Below, piece by piece: positions 1 to 11,647 of a DNA stretch of 64,000 bases; positions within the stretch are counted from its first letter, which is position 1, and each line of letters opens with the position of its first letter. The stretch is taken from assembly GCA_018398585.1 (NCBI GenBank), contig JAGTTD010000008.1, forward strand, positions 9,560,501-9,624,500, in the 5' to 3' direction. The stretch is from Simmondsia chinensis. Taxonomy: Eukaryota > Streptophyta > Magnoliopsida > Caryophyllales > Simmondsiaceae. The notes under the pieces are model-generated. The model was given only the letters and a program-made list of their open reading frames with translations. It was not told where the DNA came from and searched no databases. A program made the position numbers and the translations under genes.

Positions 1-770
1 GAGCACAAATAATGAATCCAGACTCCCCAACTTAACCACCAACCAACTTACTAACGAACAACAGCTGCCAAAAAAGACTTACAACAAGACTAACAATGAC
101 TTAAGCAAGATTAAGAACTGCCAAGGATCTCCAACAGCATTTCCCGCCAAGATCAACTTCTAATTTGAATCCGGATATGACATATCTATGAACTCAAACA
201 AGCATATTGTTTATGGAATATTAGATAAATGGTTGATGAACCATGTATATACAAGCAACATAATGGGAAAGTATTGACTTTCTTAGTGTTGTACGTAGAT
301 GACATTCTACTAATTGACAATGGTATAAGATGGTTATCAATTCTTAAGATTTGGTTGTCCAATTAATTTAATATGAAAGACCTGGGAGAAGCCAGTTAAA
401 TTATTGGGACTCAGCTTCTATGATATTGTAAGAACAGAATATTGGGCTTATCATAGACTGCCTATTTTGATAAGGATTCTATGCATTTGATGTCAGAATG
501 TAAGTTTACCCTTTGAGTAAGAGCCAATAGATGGAAAAGTATCAAGCAATCTTACATTGCTGACTTCACTATAGAAGTCAATTACTTAAAACTCAAGAAG
601 TTTCAAAGATGCTTGTTAGCTAAGAAAGTTCCTTGTGAATCTACAACTTTATGAGCAATGGAATGACAAAGTAAGATATCAATATTGGAATTGTTATGGC
701 TAATGAGTTGACAGCTCCCAAAGAGATAACTATGCAACATGGCTAATTGGGTTTAGGACAAGTGCGAGAT
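1..770 (+). pseudogene. Ty1/copia reverse transcriptase/RNase H remnant
   Basis: This is decayed pol sequence. Around 275-315 it reads as FLVLYVDDILLI, the copia reverse-transcriptase catalytic YVDD box, and near 372-395 as NMKDLGEA, the usual copia motif downstream of it. Later fragments (about 430-460) resemble the copia ILGLSQ stretch. Stops and frame changes occur throughout, so no protein is made. The remnant ends at a purine-rich tract (760-770) directly before an LTR-like TGTTGGGAA, which fits the 3' end of a copia element. Its 5' part lies outside the window. Confidence 0.75.
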
Positions 771-1200
771 TGTTGGGAATATTGTCTTGAAAACTTAATT
801 ACTTGATTTTTAGTTGTTAATATATTAAATAATTTTATTTATTTATTGTCTGATTGTGTTTTATAAGTTATACATGTATGTGATTTTAATCTAAAGCGTA
901 CTATGAGGTGGAAGTTGTCCATAAAGACATATTAGTAATTGATTTAAGTGGCCAATGAGATTGAGACACATATAAACTTCAGTAAAAAGGAGTGATATGT
1001 TGTCAAAAAATAAGTTTGTTAATGATCATAAGTTTTGACCACTTATTTGATAGTGATGACTAGTCTTGGTTTTGTGGGATAGAGATCCAAAAATGACATT
1101 GGTGTTTGTCAATGAGATTGAGACACAGAACTATACCACTTAAATTGTTTATCTTTTAACTACTATCAGGAAAAAAAAAATTCATATTGTGCTATTAAGA
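771..1200 (+). repeat. Start of a copia 3' LTR; far end not resolved
   Basis: TGTTGGGAATATTG follows directly after the purine tract of the copia remnant, the expected position and sequence of an LTR start. The downstream end could not be fixed because no second LTR is in the window, so the right coordinate is nominal. A phrase 'caatgagattgagacaca' occurs twice, at about 953 and 1112. Confidence 0.4.
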
Positions 1201-2702
1201 AAAGACACTATATTCTGAGAATGTCTTGAACTCATGCATGGAGTGTATATCCTTTTGATATACTTAGACGTGAGGTTCCATAGACTAACTAATTTGTTGA
1301 ATATTTTATGTGTTTTATACCTAATTTCTATGATATTTTTAGCTATTACATGTACATTATGTATGATGTAGGTGTATTTAGGCTTAAAATGTGTTGGAAT
1401 GAAGAGAACTTGGAAAGTGACGAAAACAAGCAAAAATGGACAAATTCTAAGATGATGTTGAGAAAAGCAACAAAGAAAAAAGAAAAAAGACCAACTAGGT
1501 CAAGATTTGGACAAGAAAAGTCTCCCCTCTAGTGCGTGGACCGATTGCCATGCATTTTGGTAATCAATCAAGCTTAAATGAGCTAAAGGTTAAAAGACGA
1601 GTATCTATGACCTAATAATATACAATGCCACTAGCGATATCCCTAACAAAACATAGATCTCTTCGAGAGCTTTGCTTTAATATGTAATTTGACCCATAAT
1701 TCCTTATAGATCAAAAAGTACGCACATTTAAATAAATATGCAAGTTGCCAATAGTAGCAGCTAATCCATCAGCCAAAGTTCCAGCAGATTAATTGGCCGA
1801 CGTGCAGCATGCCTCTTGGGCAAATAGCACTTATAAAAGGGAAGGGGAAAAGACCAATTTTTCTACTTTTTGTTCCCCATTCACTTCTCTCCTTACCCAA
1901 GCCTCCAAGAGAGGGCCGATTCTCAAGAAGGCCGAAGCATGGGTGGTCGGAGTACGGGAGAATCGAAGCAAGAGTCAAGTCAACACCGATCAAAGTAGTT
2001 CATCAATCCATGAGTTTTATTTCCCTTTTCTCTTTTGAATTAGTGATGTGTAAAACTCCTATGGAGAAGTAGAGTCATAGTTTAAGGTTGAAGGATGGGG
2101 TAGCCGTCCGTATCCCAGATTTATGTTTTATTTGTAATAATGACTTTTCTAATACTACTTCCACACCTCTATGGGGAGTTCTATATTTTACTATTAGTTT
2201 TCTTATTATGTGCTTGTAGCCATACTTTGATTTTCAATTTTATCCCTATGTTGTCTTGTGCTTTTAGCCTTGGCCGTAGAATAACATGCACTTCATGAGC
2301 GGTCAGGATTCAGGTTGTACCTAACCCTAAACATAATAATTATACGAAACAATACTAAATTAGGAGTGACAAAGGAAAGTTCTTAGTACTATTGAGATAA
2401 TTCATGCTACTCCTAGAGTGATAAGATGGGTTATGGCCTTAGACTAGTTCATTACCCTAAGTCTTAATTTAAGTATTAATCTAGGCTTAAAACCTGTAGC
2501 CTAAACCTTCAAAAGCCATTATCATCATACAAATATAACAATAGGATTCAATTTAAGCTAACCCTAATCCTTACCCTAAACTAAATTTAATACACTGACA
2601 ACTTTAATTTATTGTTTAATTTATTAATTTATTTATAAACCAATTCTTTCGACAAAAACCAATGTTGAACCGCTCGATAGTCACCGAACAAAACTTTATA
2701 TT
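1201..2702. other. Intergenic sequence without a recognisable gene
   Basis: Short reading frames occur here but none resembles a known protein. A TATA-like ATAAAAG near 1832, followed by a CT-rich leader, looks like a promoter or an LTR, but no second copy or termini were found. Around 2325-2600 there are scattered ccctaa-like phrases, too irregular to call telomeric. Confidence 0.5.
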
Positions 2703-5393
2703 GATGCCCTGTCAGTTTACACCCTAAATTCGAGAAAGTTAGGACGACGCCGCTTTGGGTAATGTGCCACGTGCCTATCACGTGAGGTCCTCCTCGAGGA
2801 AGGTTGGTCCTCTAGGTGCTAAGATGAAGGCTTCCCGAGCCTAGCTGCTTGAGAAGTTTAAGACCTTAACAAGGGTATTAGCCACTAGGGGCACGAGATG
2901 GTTGAAGGGTAAAAGGAGCTTGAGCTCAAGGGACTTCCAAGGAAGCTGCAAGATAGGTGCTTTCCAAGATCGAGACAATTACTTGTACCGCAATTTCCGA
3001 TGCATGGGCACTAACCTTATCCAAGAGAACATGTGGCATCTAGAAAAGACTTAAGCTCAAAAAGCGGATGTGAGCTTCAAGAAATATGCTCGAGCACACC
3101 AAATCAGGGGAATGTTCACTTATCATTCACGTGCTAAAGAAGCTTGATGGCTTACATGGGAAGAAAATGCTATGGAAATAGGGGGTAGCCGCTATTTAGT
3201 GTTTCTATAAATAAGAGACGATATTGTAGCTATAAAGTGTCAAACACCATTCATACAAAACTTATTCAAGTTTTCTTTACAACACACTTGTGCTTTTTAC
3301 CTAGGAATAGTAGAACTGAGCTTAGTTTAGCATAGCATATATCTTGGTGTAAACTTCTTGTTTTAATATGTCCCCAAAATCAACAAGTTAAGAATTAAGG
3401 ATTTAGTTTCAGGCTTTAACGGCCAAGACTTGACCTTGATTGCATTGGTCTTAACATTACTGTCACTGCTAAATAAGTCAAGTGAACTTAGGTCTACGCC
3501 ATTGCTTAAGGGATTTGACGGCTAAGGCTTGACCTTGATTGCATTGGTCCTCATCCAGTGACAAAAATATGGTTTAGTCCATATAAATCTTGTCAGACTC
3601 TAACTCATTCGAGTGATTAGTCAAGGTTTCTAGGCCTAAAAATCTAATTGACTCAGGCTTATAAGTGGACTACTAAGCTCTTGGGTTTTTCTCCACCCCA
3701 GTTCTTGACTTTTAAGTGTCTAAGTAAAGGTGTCTGTGGGCCTTGCTCCATCACTGTAACTACCACTTGAGTTAGGTCCATATCCCTTTAATTTTATGTC
3801 AAAAATATTTATCAAAAAAATCATTTAAAAAAAAATAAAAGTCTCCTTAATTGGAGCATAAGTAAAACTCACATATTAACCGAAATTTTTTTATCAAAGT
3901 ATTAACCGAAGTTAGAAACACCAAAATATCACCACCTTTTCTTTGAAAATGTCGAGTGGTTGAGGTCAAAGACATGCAGTCCGAATTTAGGCTCACTCCC
4001 TAGTTGCAGTTGTTTGCTCTATTTTGTTTCAAGTAATGTGCGCGTGGTCGCTTTACATGTGAAAACAAAACAAACATGCAAAAGGGACTCACCATGTCTA
4101 GGGAGTGAGCCTAATTATGAACTGCACGCCTTTATCCTCAACCACTCACCGTTTTCGGAGAAAAGGTTGTGGTATGTTGGTGTATGTAACTTCAATTATA
4201 CAGTGAGTTCTACTTATACTTCAATTAAGAAGACTTTGTTAAGTATTTTTGTTGATTTACATATTTTTATGACATAAAATTAAAGGATATAGACCTAACT
4301 CAAGTGGCAATTACAGTGACGGAGCTTCCTCGTACACTTAAAAGTCAAGAACTAGGATGGAGACAAACCAAAGAGCTCAGCAGTCCACTTACAAGCCCGA
4401 GTCAATCAGGTTTTTAAGCCTGGAACCGTTGACTTATAAGAACTCGAATGAGTTTAGGTCTGACAAGATTAAGGAGGAGCAAACCATATTCAGGTCACTG
4501 GATTAAGACCAACACAACCAAGGGACAAGCCTTGATCGTCAAAGCCCTAATCAATGGTGCGAACCTAAGTTCACCTGACTTATCAAGTAGTGACAGTGGT
4601 GTTAAGACCAATGCAATCAAGGGACAACGTCTTGGCCGTCAAAGCCTTAAAGTAAAACCTCAAGTCTCAACTAGTCAATTTGTGGGAACAGACTAAAAGT
4701 GGAAAGTCATACCTGAAGCCCAAGAACTATATTACTATGGAGGTTAGTATAACAAAGATCTACGTTACGCTACTCCTAAGAGAAAAGGCTCGAGTGTGCT
4801 GTAAAAAACTTGAAGAAGTTTTGTCTTAAGTGTATGTGTACTACTTTAGACTGACGGAGAGTCTTTTATTTACAAAAAAAGAAAATAATGGCTGCTCCTA
4901 TTTTCACAGCAACTTTACCCACGTATGGCCATTGAGCTCTTCTTTTACGTGCGTTTATTCTTCACCAACGTGTCTTGAGTTTTAGAGGGAACTCCTTGAT
5001 GCCCACATCCAGAATTTTAGTAGAAGTCCCCTCTAGAAGCTTCATGTTCCCCTGAATTAAGCTTAAGGCCCAAGCAATTGAAATTGCACTCTAAGTAACT
5101 TCATCGAGTTTGGAAACAACCATTCTTGCAACTTTCCTGGCAGCCCCTCGAGCTCGAGCTTATTTCACCCTGCAACCATTTCGAGCCTTGAGTGGTTAGT
5201 ACCCTTGTCAAGGGTAATAATGTTTCTCAGGAACTAGGCTTGAGACGCTGCTATTGTAGTACCCAAAGGCCTAACCCTCTCGAGGATAACCTCACGTGAC
5301 GACCATGTGGCACTTTACTAAAAAACAGCATCATCCCAGCCTTGTTAAAATTAGGGTGTAAAATTAAATTTACAACAGGTAAAATCTTACCGA
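2703..5393. repeat. 2.7-kb foldback (near-perfect-length palindrome)
   Basis: The left half (about 2703-4045) and right half (about 4055-5393) are diverged reverse complements along almost their whole length. Examples: 'ttaggtccatatccctttaa' at 3775 against its complement near 4280; the block ending ggctcactccctag at 3991-4004 against ctagggagtgagcc at 4097-4110; tttacaccctaa at 2717 against ttagggtgtaaa near 5352. Even the centre pairs, leaving a loop of only a few bases near 4050. Each arm contains a TATAAATAA-like promoter motif (3207 in the left arm) and an internal direct repeat ('cttgaccttgattgcattgg' at 3429 and 3529). The arms look LTR-like but no coding sequence lies between them. 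It could be two head-to-head LTRs or a foldback transposon. Clear target duplications were not found. Confidence 0.8.
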
Positions 5394-5464
5394 TGTGACC
5401 CTTAACTGCTACGAGGACTTCTCAAGTGAACACCTATGTCACTTGCTCTTCCTTCCCGCGTCTC

Positions 5465-5472
5465 TATAAGTA
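5465..5472 (+). promoter_or_regulatory. TATA-like box upstream of the PMD pseudogene
   Basis: TATAAGTA lies about 145 bp upstream of the first ATG of the PMD reading frame and is followed by a CT-rich leader (about 5495-5590), as expected for a plant core promoter. Activity cannot be judged. Confidence 0.4.
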
Positions 5473-5609
5473 TGATTGTTAGGGTTTGAACTCTTCACTT
5501 TCTGCTCTTTTCTCTCTGATATCTTGGCACTCTTGCGATCTTTGCTTTCATTCCCTGAAACTCTAACCTTCTTTGCTCTCTATCCCCTTTGCTTCTACAC
5601 CATCTAACA

Positions 5610-7060
5610 ATGGCACAACTCTTGTATGCCATGGTTGTTCCTCTTCCTCAGGCGGACAGTCATATTGAAATACTGACTCGGTTTCTTCAATCTGATCACT
5701 TAGTCATCTCTGATATGCTTCAGAGTTTAGTTGATCTCAACACCATTATGGAGGACCTTTATTGGCTATCTGAAGAAGATTTTTAATTGCCTTCTTGTGC
5801 CCTAGGGCCAATCTTTGCTCCATCCCATGATGTACCAAGTTTGGATGGACTATTCCCTAACACTAATGAATCTCCTCTTCTTCGTGCAGCATCTCCAAGC
5901 TATTCTTGGGGACGCAGGTGCATTTGCAAGGAAGCAATGCCTTTCAAAAGATGGACCTTTCTCATCAAATAGTACCTTGAATGGATGAATGACTTGATGG
6001 TGACCCATAGTGAGAAGTGGAAGCGTCTTCGCATATACAATGCCATCAGGCTCTCCACTATTGCACTCAGGTATGATTTCCCCATAGTGACAGCATTAAC
6101 ATGCTGGTGGAACACCTGTTACAACACCTTTGTCCTCCCTGAGAGCTTTTTAGGCATAACTCTTGAGGACATAGAGACTCTAACAGGTCTTTTCTCTGGG
6201 AGAGAAGAAGTGCCCCTTGATTCTTTTATTTCTCCTGAGGCTGGAGCATTTGCCTCCTCCTTCTCTATCACAGACCTACTTGAGGGCTATGAATCTTTTG
6301 TTAAGAGATTTGTAACAGGAGATCATAGCTTTGGACAAGGTTCCAGAGAAGATGAGGTTTGCTTCTACTAGTTTTGGCTAAACAAGTTCTTCTTTGCAAA
6401 CTCTTCTAACTCAATCCTGAAGTTCTTGAAGACCATGGCCATTAACCTAGCCTTTAGTAGTGGCCCTTTATCCTTAGGATCATTGTTCTTAGCCCAAGTG
6501 TATGGATGTCTTAAGGACATCATAACCAAGAACTATGGTCTTCATGTAGGTGGTCCCTTATGGTTGGCCCAATTATGGGCCCAAGCTTATTTTTCTGAGT
6601 TATGCCCCTGGGGCCCCTACACTCCCATAGGAAAGGGGGTTTCTTGTTCTGGTGATTGTTTTGCTCGCTACAAAGTTTTGCTTCCTCTAAGATGGTCATT
6701 TGACCAATGCTTTGAGATTCTATTGTCCCCTCGAGAGAGGCGAGGACCTCAATGAACTCCTTTCAAGGCAAAGAACCTTGGCCCTAAATGGTTCGGGAAA
6801 CTGGACCTTCACAACAATGTCTCAGCAAACATCAGTTCCCAAATATGGTAAGCAATTCTATGCTCTAAAGATTTGTTCTTCCACCACTAGACTTATTCCA
6901 ATGTTGAGACATATAGGCCTGAATAGTTTGCTAGGCAATTTGGTATGGTTCAGGACATACATTTCCCTAGCCTAAGGACCAAGAACCTTTGGTGGGAGAG
7001 GAGAGCCTCTCTTTCACTTGGCCAACTCTCAGAGCTTCATGCTTGAATTGAGAGATCCGG
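5610..7060 (+). pseudogene. Plant mobile domain (PMD, aminotransferase-like) protein, pseudogene
   Basis: One reading frame runs from ATG 5610 to about 7060 and matches the PMD family, a transposase-associated domain also found in host silencing factors. Landmarks are NTFVLPES-GITLEDIETLTGL (about 6127-6190), the segment leading to LAQVYGCLKDI, GGPLWLAQLWAQAYF (about 6550-6597) and ETYRPE-FARQFGMVQD (about 6906-6960). The frame has no net shift but has six stops: TAA 5784, TAG 5970, TAG 6369, TGA 6753, TAG 6924, TGA 7044. All can be explained by C-to-T changes (CAA, CAG or CGA codons). Weak similarity continues to about 7240. It sits about 215 bp beyond the foldback. It is a dead copy; whether it came from a MULE, a retroelement or a host gene is not visible. 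Confidence 0.8.
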
Positions 7061-8467
7061 CCTCTATATGAGTGTCCAGTGGCTTGTAGGTATACCCCCT
7101 TAACCACAACACATTTTTTAGCTTGGTATAGAGCCTATATAGGTCCTCTTTAGAGGCCCAAGGTTCCAAGTAGTATTTTATGTCTTTGTTCGACCCTACA
7201 AATTCAAGCATCAGGAGCGGTCATCCATCAATCCCCCGACTTACTCCAGAAAAGACACAATCATGTAGTTTCATCACGCTTGAAGTATGCTTCAATTTCG
7301 AATTTATATTAAACTTATATGTTAATAAATAGGTTTAATAAAAAGCTATTAGTTAGTAAACGGTGAAAACTCATTTAGTTCTATTTATTGTTTATAGATT
7401 TTTGAGAAACTAAAACTATGACTTAAAAAAATATTTTTAGTTTTCTTTTCAGCTTTTATCCAAACAAAAACATAAAAAGATAAAGTTAAAAATATATTAT
7501 TGTTAAATATAGTTTTTAAGCATCAAAAATGAAATCCTAAAATAGAAAATAATATCAAGATTGTTCTAATTCATTTAGAATTATTTACATTTTAGTATCT
7601 CAATGTTTTTTGTATTAATAAAAAGGCTCCTTTCCGGCATGATTAAATCATTTTTGATTGATAGAGTTGATGTTGCAATTGTTTTTTATCAATAAAAAAC
7701 AATTGCCACGCCACCTTTGTCAACGAAAAATGGCCTCACCCCACCAGAGATGGGCCTTTTTATTAATACGAAAAAAATTTATGGTCCTTTTTATTAATGC
7801 GATAAAGGTAAATGGTCATTTTATTAATTCAAAAAGTCAAAGTTTTTTTTTATTATTTTTAAAAACGTCGGATACTAAAATTTAAATAACCCATTAACTG
7901 AATATAAAATTTTCTCTAAGTACTAAATTAACACATTGTGAATTGTTCAAGGACTAAATTGACATAATTAAAAGTATAAGAACTAAATTGACACAATGAC
8001 AAAGTACAGAGATTTTTGGCATAAATAACCCAAATTATTATTATTATTATAAGTTATTATTAACATTTTTTTAATTGTTATGAAAATTTATCAACTAGTT
8101 TTTTCGGTAATATTTGGAAATTATTTGTAATTTATATGTAGTTCTTCATTTGGTTACCGATTGATTGGTCTTAACTGAACCAAATTATAGACTTACTGAA
8201 AAGTGGTAAACCAATCTTTTCAATAACTGTTACGGTTCAAATTAATTTAGTATTTTAATTACAATAAACCAAAATAAAATACTTTTTAATCGATTAACTA
8301 AACTGAAAATAATTCAATTTGGTTAACCAACATGTGAACTAGCCTAGTTTGGTGGTTGGTCATTGAGCTCATTCCTTGCGTTTTGCCTGTCCGTTGGTAA
8401 GGTGGAAAGGGAAAAATGTCTCTAGTAAAGATCAAATTCGAGTGATGCCTCTAATTCATGTAATTTT
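7061..8467. other. AT-rich intergenic sequence, no gene
   Basis: No coding similarity is visible. Around 7915-8015 the phrase 'ggactaaattgacataatta' recurs in variants, typical of subterminal repeats of old DNA transposons, but termini could not be paired. Confidence 0.5.
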
Positions 8468-9230
8468 TGTTGGAAAAATCTCATAAACAAAAACAGCAGA
8501 AGAAAAAAACATAAATATATCAAAACAATTGACACCAATAATTACGTGGAAACCCTCTTTCAATTAGAGGAAAAAACTGTGGCACCCAAATGGGTGCTTC
8601 ATCCGCTATGAAATCTGGAATTACAAAATTTTATTATAACCCCAAACCCCACATACAATCTCATCATCCCAAGTGTGATTATTGTATGGTAAGCCACTAA
8701 TCCTCTTCAATGTAGCTATTGCACGGTGAGCCACCAACCCTTCTCAATGTAACTGTTGCACGGCGAGCCAACAACCCTCCTCACAACGTAACTTTAGATA
8801 GAGAAGGGTACAAGAACTCTCTCAACTATCAAGCACCCCAACATGACTCATTTAATGCTGGGATGAACCCACACAACATCTCAACATCAACTTTACAAAC
8901 ACTTAAAAAAAATATTTCCTCACATTCTCTCCCCCTACCCAAATATCCCCCTGGGCACCCATTTTCAAATCCCGTAAACTTCCTAATTTTTCCTCTCATT
9001 TCTTTTTCTCTCCTCTTTGCCGTGAGCTCACCAATTTATAACCCAATTTGTAAACTTTCCACTTTTCCGCTAGAATGACTTGACTGAGTGGAAAGTTTGG
9101 GATAATTAAAAACTATATTTTTTCTTTTCTTTTCGTTTGTTCTGAAATCTTTTCTATTTTTCCTTCTCTTTTTATTTATTAATATATATATATATATATA
9201 TATACTAATTTTGAGGGAAATTATTACTTA
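8468..9230 (-). repeat. LTR of a copia-type family, minus strand
   Basis: Read on the minus strand it ends TTTTTCCAACA (plus TGTTGGAAAAA at 8468) and is clearly related over several hundred bases to the LTR at 16911-17624. Shared blocks include ggtggctya-ccgtgc-aatagcyacattga (two or three tandem variants per copy) and gtggggtttggggtttataat. The promoter-distal end (about 9230) is approximate because an AT microsatellite has expanded there (9181-9204). No partner LTR or internal domain is adjacent, so it is a solo or partial LTR. No target duplication was found. Confidence 0.65.
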
Positions 9231-9564
9231 TATACTTTGAGGTTTGAGCATTTATTATCTAAGTACCATAACATTTAAACATATACAAGAAGATACCTTG
9301 AGTTTTAAACATTTTATCACTTAAGTATCCTAAAGTTTTAAAATTTTATCAATCAGATACCTTTTTGTTTCTATAGATTTTTGTTTAAAATGCTAAAATT
9401 AAACAAAATTTCAATAATATTTTGATATTTTTATTAGAATTTGATGAATATTTACCCGAAAATGCAAAATTGAGACATAATTGTGGTAATATTGGGGTAG
9501 TTTATATCAACATTCAATGAATATTTTATTATAATTCACTGAACTTTTAATAAAAATATTGACA

Positions 9565-9601
<37 letters not shown>

Positions 9602-9721
9602 CGTAATAATGTATTATATCAATATTTTTTGCATAAAATTGTCATTTTTTTTATAAAATCTTACCAAATTCTAACATAGGTTATTTAAGTAATAAAGTAC
9701 TCAAACCTCGAAATGTCTCAT

Positions 9722-9752
<31 letters not shown>
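9181..9752. repeat. Three (AT)n microsatellites around an inverted-repeat-like segment
   Basis: Alternating AT tracts lie at 9181-9204, 9567-9598 and 9732-9752. Between them, 'actttgaggtttgag' (about 9234) and 'ctcaaacctcgaaatgt' (about 9702) are inverted copies, so an old MITE of about 500 bp is likely. Its ends are blurred. Confidence 0.5.
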
Positions 9753-9844
9753 TAAGATATCTAAATTATATATAGTCAAATCACATGTCTGTAATTGATA
9801 ATTTTTAGAGGTAATAGTACCTAATAATTTTTGACCACCAAACT

Positions 9845-11199
9845 TAGGGGTGGTTTAGTGGGTGGGTTGGGTTGGGTTGGGTTTGGGTCCAACCCAGGAA
9901 AACCCAATAATTTTGGGTCAAAGGCCTACCCATACCTATAAGAAGCAATTCAAAAGTTTTCGTTCTGGCTCTGGTTCCAATGGGTCTTAGGTTACCCATG
10001 GTGATCCTATTCAAACATTTATCACATGAAAATCATCACTAAAGGTTGGATATAATTTAAGATGAGCAAAGAGGAGTGCAAATGGTTGGATTTTTGTGAA
10101 ATTATTCTATTTATTTGAAAAATGGGTTGCCAAAGAGGATTTTGGAGCGGTGAGAGCAGGGTTGTTAGAATTGAGATTCTACTTAGGATTGTTAGAGGCT
10201 TATAAATCGAAATCGTAGGATCGAATTAAAAATCGTAAGATTCTACTACATGTATAGTGTAATGATTTTCGGTAATATTATTAGTCACTTAAGAAGATGA
10301 CAGCATTGATCAATTTTTGTAGCAGGCGATAGTAATTATAATGTTGTATATGGATTGATGTTGCCTTTTCGATTGCTTGGCTTGTATCCCCCTTCCCATG
10401 CACTTGGGACTTGTATTCTTAATTATCGAAAAAAAACCCTTAAGTTTTGAAAGTTTTGTATAAGACCTCAACTTATAAGGATATGTATAAGAAACGTAAT
10501 CAAATATGATAATACATTAGTATATAACATAGATCTGTTATTATATGCTCAAATTATCGTGATAGTTTTCAAGGTATATACTACTTATTAAACTTTATAT
10601 TAAGGTTATAACTTAAAAACTAAGCTTAATTTAAGTTTCATGAAAGTATATAAACAACTTAGTTAGGGGTAAGAAAGTAAGTTTATTTATAAATGTACTT
10701 CAACTTTTTTTACTTTTTAACATTTTATGTATGGATTGGTAGGATCGAAGTAGAATCAATGGAATCGGAAAATCATATTATGATCATATCCTTTAGTTTC
10801 ATCCAATATGAATGGATCATATGATTTTACAAAATTAAGGTTTTAATTAGAATTCGGATCGATTGAAGATTGTGAAATCATAAAATCATAAGATACTAAA
10901 ATCCGAATTGGGAATTTAATAAATATGGGTGAGAGTGAGACCATTTAATTTGAAGTGCAAATGGGCTATGAGCCATGCCCTTAACAACACAATTTACATG
11001 AATTGAGTATTAATATGTCTAGTAAGTTTACCCATTTAAAACCACAAAATCCATAAATAGATTATTATTACCTATTTAAACTCAACTATTCAAAAGATCT
11101 AACCCAACCTAATCCAAATTAAAAGAACTAACCCAACCTAATCCAAATTAAATGAGTTGAGTGGATCTTAGGTTTTATCCATATCCATGATCACTCCTA
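9845..11199. mobile_element. Non-autonomous hAT element with perfect 8-bp TSD
   Basis: The element begins TAGGGGTGGTTTAGTGGGTG and ends in the imperfect complement ATCCATGATCACTCCTA. It is flanked by identical 8-bp duplications ACCAAACT at 9837-9844 and 11200-11207, the hallmark of hAT transposition. Subterminal sequence is rich in ggttggg/cccaacc steps, common in plant hAT derivatives. No transposase frame is present, so it was moved in trans. Its right end is about 50 bp upstream of the TATA box of the metallo-beta-lactamase gene, so everything beyond the core promoter was displaced by about 1.36 kb. Confidence 0.85.
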
Positions 11200-11256
11200 A
11201 CCAAACTATGTTCTTGTAGTACCTGTCCACACAGTGGTACTACAACTACCAAAACC

Positions 11257-11264
11257 TATAAAAT
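11257..11264 (+). promoter_or_regulatory. TATA box of the metallo-beta-lactamase gene
   Basis: TATAAAAT lies 124 bp upstream of the chosen ATG and is followed by a pyrimidine-rich leader (11278-11338), the usual plant core-promoter layout. It is the only good TATA box between the hAT end and the ATG. Confidence 0.6.
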
Positions 11265-11341
11265 GAAGCGCCCTTAATTTCCTCTTACCCCCATTAATTC
11301 CTTCCGACCTAATCACCCCTTTCCCTTCTCTCCAGCATCTA

Positions 11342-11365
11342 ATGGCTGAAGCTCCGAATTCGTAG
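11342..11365 (+). other. In-frame upstream mini-ORF (seven codons)
   Basis: ATG at 11342 opens a seven-codon frame ending in TAG at 11363-11365. It is in frame with the main ATG at 11381, only 15 nt beyond the stop. It could be a short regulatory uORF, or the remains of a longer N-terminus in which a sense codon became TAG. Confidence 0.6.
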
Positions 11366-11380
11366 TCACCAAGTGCGACA

Positions 11381-11647
11381 ATGTCAAGTTACAAGCTTGC
11401 AGTTGCAATCAGGAACCCTAAAATTCACGACGAGTTCCTTGCAGTGAAGCACCCTCGTCCCCCCAAATTCGGACACGAAGAGTATGATTTCTACGTCGAT
11501 TCCGATCTCTGGGACTTGCCATCTGCGCCACTGGATATCTTACAATCTGAGGAATTCGATGTAACTAAAATCGAAGTGGATGGGCATGAATTTTGCTCTG
11601 GGATGCTTGATTTGAGGAGATTTCGTCTCAGTTTGGCCTTAAATAAG
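11381..11647 (+). CDS. Metallo-beta-lactamase gene exon 1
   Basis: Codes for residues 1-89 ([10 protein letters not shown] to LALNK). The donor AAG|GTAAGA at 11648 leaves phase 0. The Mutator-like element starts only 60 bp into the intron. Confidence 0.9.

Noticed and set aside
1793..2072. Small plus-strand coding gene at 1793-2072
   Set aside because: Two overlapping frames and one opposite frame are all similar in length, with no similarity; more likely LTR or leader sequence.
2325..2600. Interstitial telomere repeats (ccctaaa)
   Set aside because: Only scattered single copies are present, with no tandem array.
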